Source: Bacillota bacterium
GTDB taxonomy: Bacteria > Bacillota > Clostridia > Lachnospirales > Lachnospiraceae
Direction: 5' to 3'
Length of the DNA: 5,067 nt
Assembly: GCA_023415595.1 (NCBI GenBank)
Contig: JAEZJW010000089.1
Span: 1 to 5,067, forward strand
Part shown: positions 4,999 to 5,067 of the stretch, piece by piece
How positions within the stretch are numbered: the first letter of the stretch is position 1
How the letters are laid out: each line of letters begins with the position of its first letter
Translations under genes and position numbers: made by a program
The notes under the pieces: model-generated
Database searches by the model: none
What the model was told of the DNA's origin: nothing
The model's input: only the letters and a program-made list of their open reading frames with translations

Positions 4999-5067
4999 CT
5001 ATACTGAAACAGAATAATCACGTTCCCCGAAAATGCCTGTCCCAACTCGGATCATGGTAGCACCCTC
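4999..5067 (-). CDS. YggS/YlmE-family PLP-binding protein, C-terminal fragment
   Basis: Only the last 22 residues are present; the gene enters from the right edge and ends at a TAG (5001-4999). The peptide contains ATMIRVGTGIFGERDY, the conserved C-terminal block of YggS/YlmE/PROSC proteins, in which R-x-G-T-x-I-F-G closes the TIM-barrel fold that holds pyridoxal 5'-phosphate. These proteins take part in vitamin B6 homeostasis and have no established catalytic reaction. The position directly upstream of sepF matches ylmE-ylmF of Bacillus subtilis and supports the call. The catalytic-site lysine that holds PLP lies outside the window. The stop is 25 bases before the sepF start, so the two are probably cotranscribed. 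Confidence 0.85.
   Translation of the reverse strand, partial: EGATMIRVGTGIFGERDYSVSV

Overview
The window reads as a stretch of low-to-moderate GC Firmicutes chromosome, most likely class Clostridia and plausibly Lachnospiraceae. The reasons are the cell-division cluster order (yggS/ylmE - sepF - ylmH - divIVA followed by lspA and an rluD-type gene), strong GGAGG-type ribosome binding sites, a TTG start codon and typical clostridial protein sequences. The genus is an inference. Every gene I can support is on the minus strand, so the window is transcribed from its right end to its left end.

Right to left: (1) 4999-5067, the last 22 residues of a YggS/YlmE-type PLP-binding protein; (2) sepF, an FtsZ-associated membrane anchor; (3) ylmH, an S4-domain RNA-binding protein; (4) a DivIVA-family coiled-coil protein. 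This is the ylm-divIVA cluster known from Gram-positive bacteria, but without ylmG between sepF and ylmH. (5) A 148-base leader (2808-2955) follows, holding a terminator-like hairpin, a competing hairpin and a possible 8-codon leader ORF. (6) aroB (3-dehydroquinate synthase) comes next, at the position where Bacillus has ileS. (7) lspA (signal peptidase II) and (8) an RluA/RluD-family pseudouridine synthase are tightly packed, and (9) the first 42 codons of a P-loop ATPase run off the left edge, with a Shine-Dalgarno site overlapping the rluD stop codon.

The genes look like one long operon, or two linked ones, joining division and envelope functions (sepF, divIVA, lspA), translation and RNA functions (ylmH, rluD) and the shikimate pathway (aroB). 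Most of the content is ordinary housekeeping. The part that most merits a second look is the aroB leader: its U-tract ends only 7 bases before the aroB Shine-Dalgarno, leaving no room for a promoter between them, so it looks more like an attenuator than a simple operon boundary. Other points of interest are a DivIVA lacking the usual Phe-Arg membrane-insertion pair, a 9-bp perfect hairpin over the aroB stop codon, and start codons best placed downstream of the longest reading frame for sepF, ylmH, divIVA, aroB and lspA. I see no CRISPR array, tRNA, rRNA, insertion sequence or prophage gene, and no gap over 300 bases without a gene.
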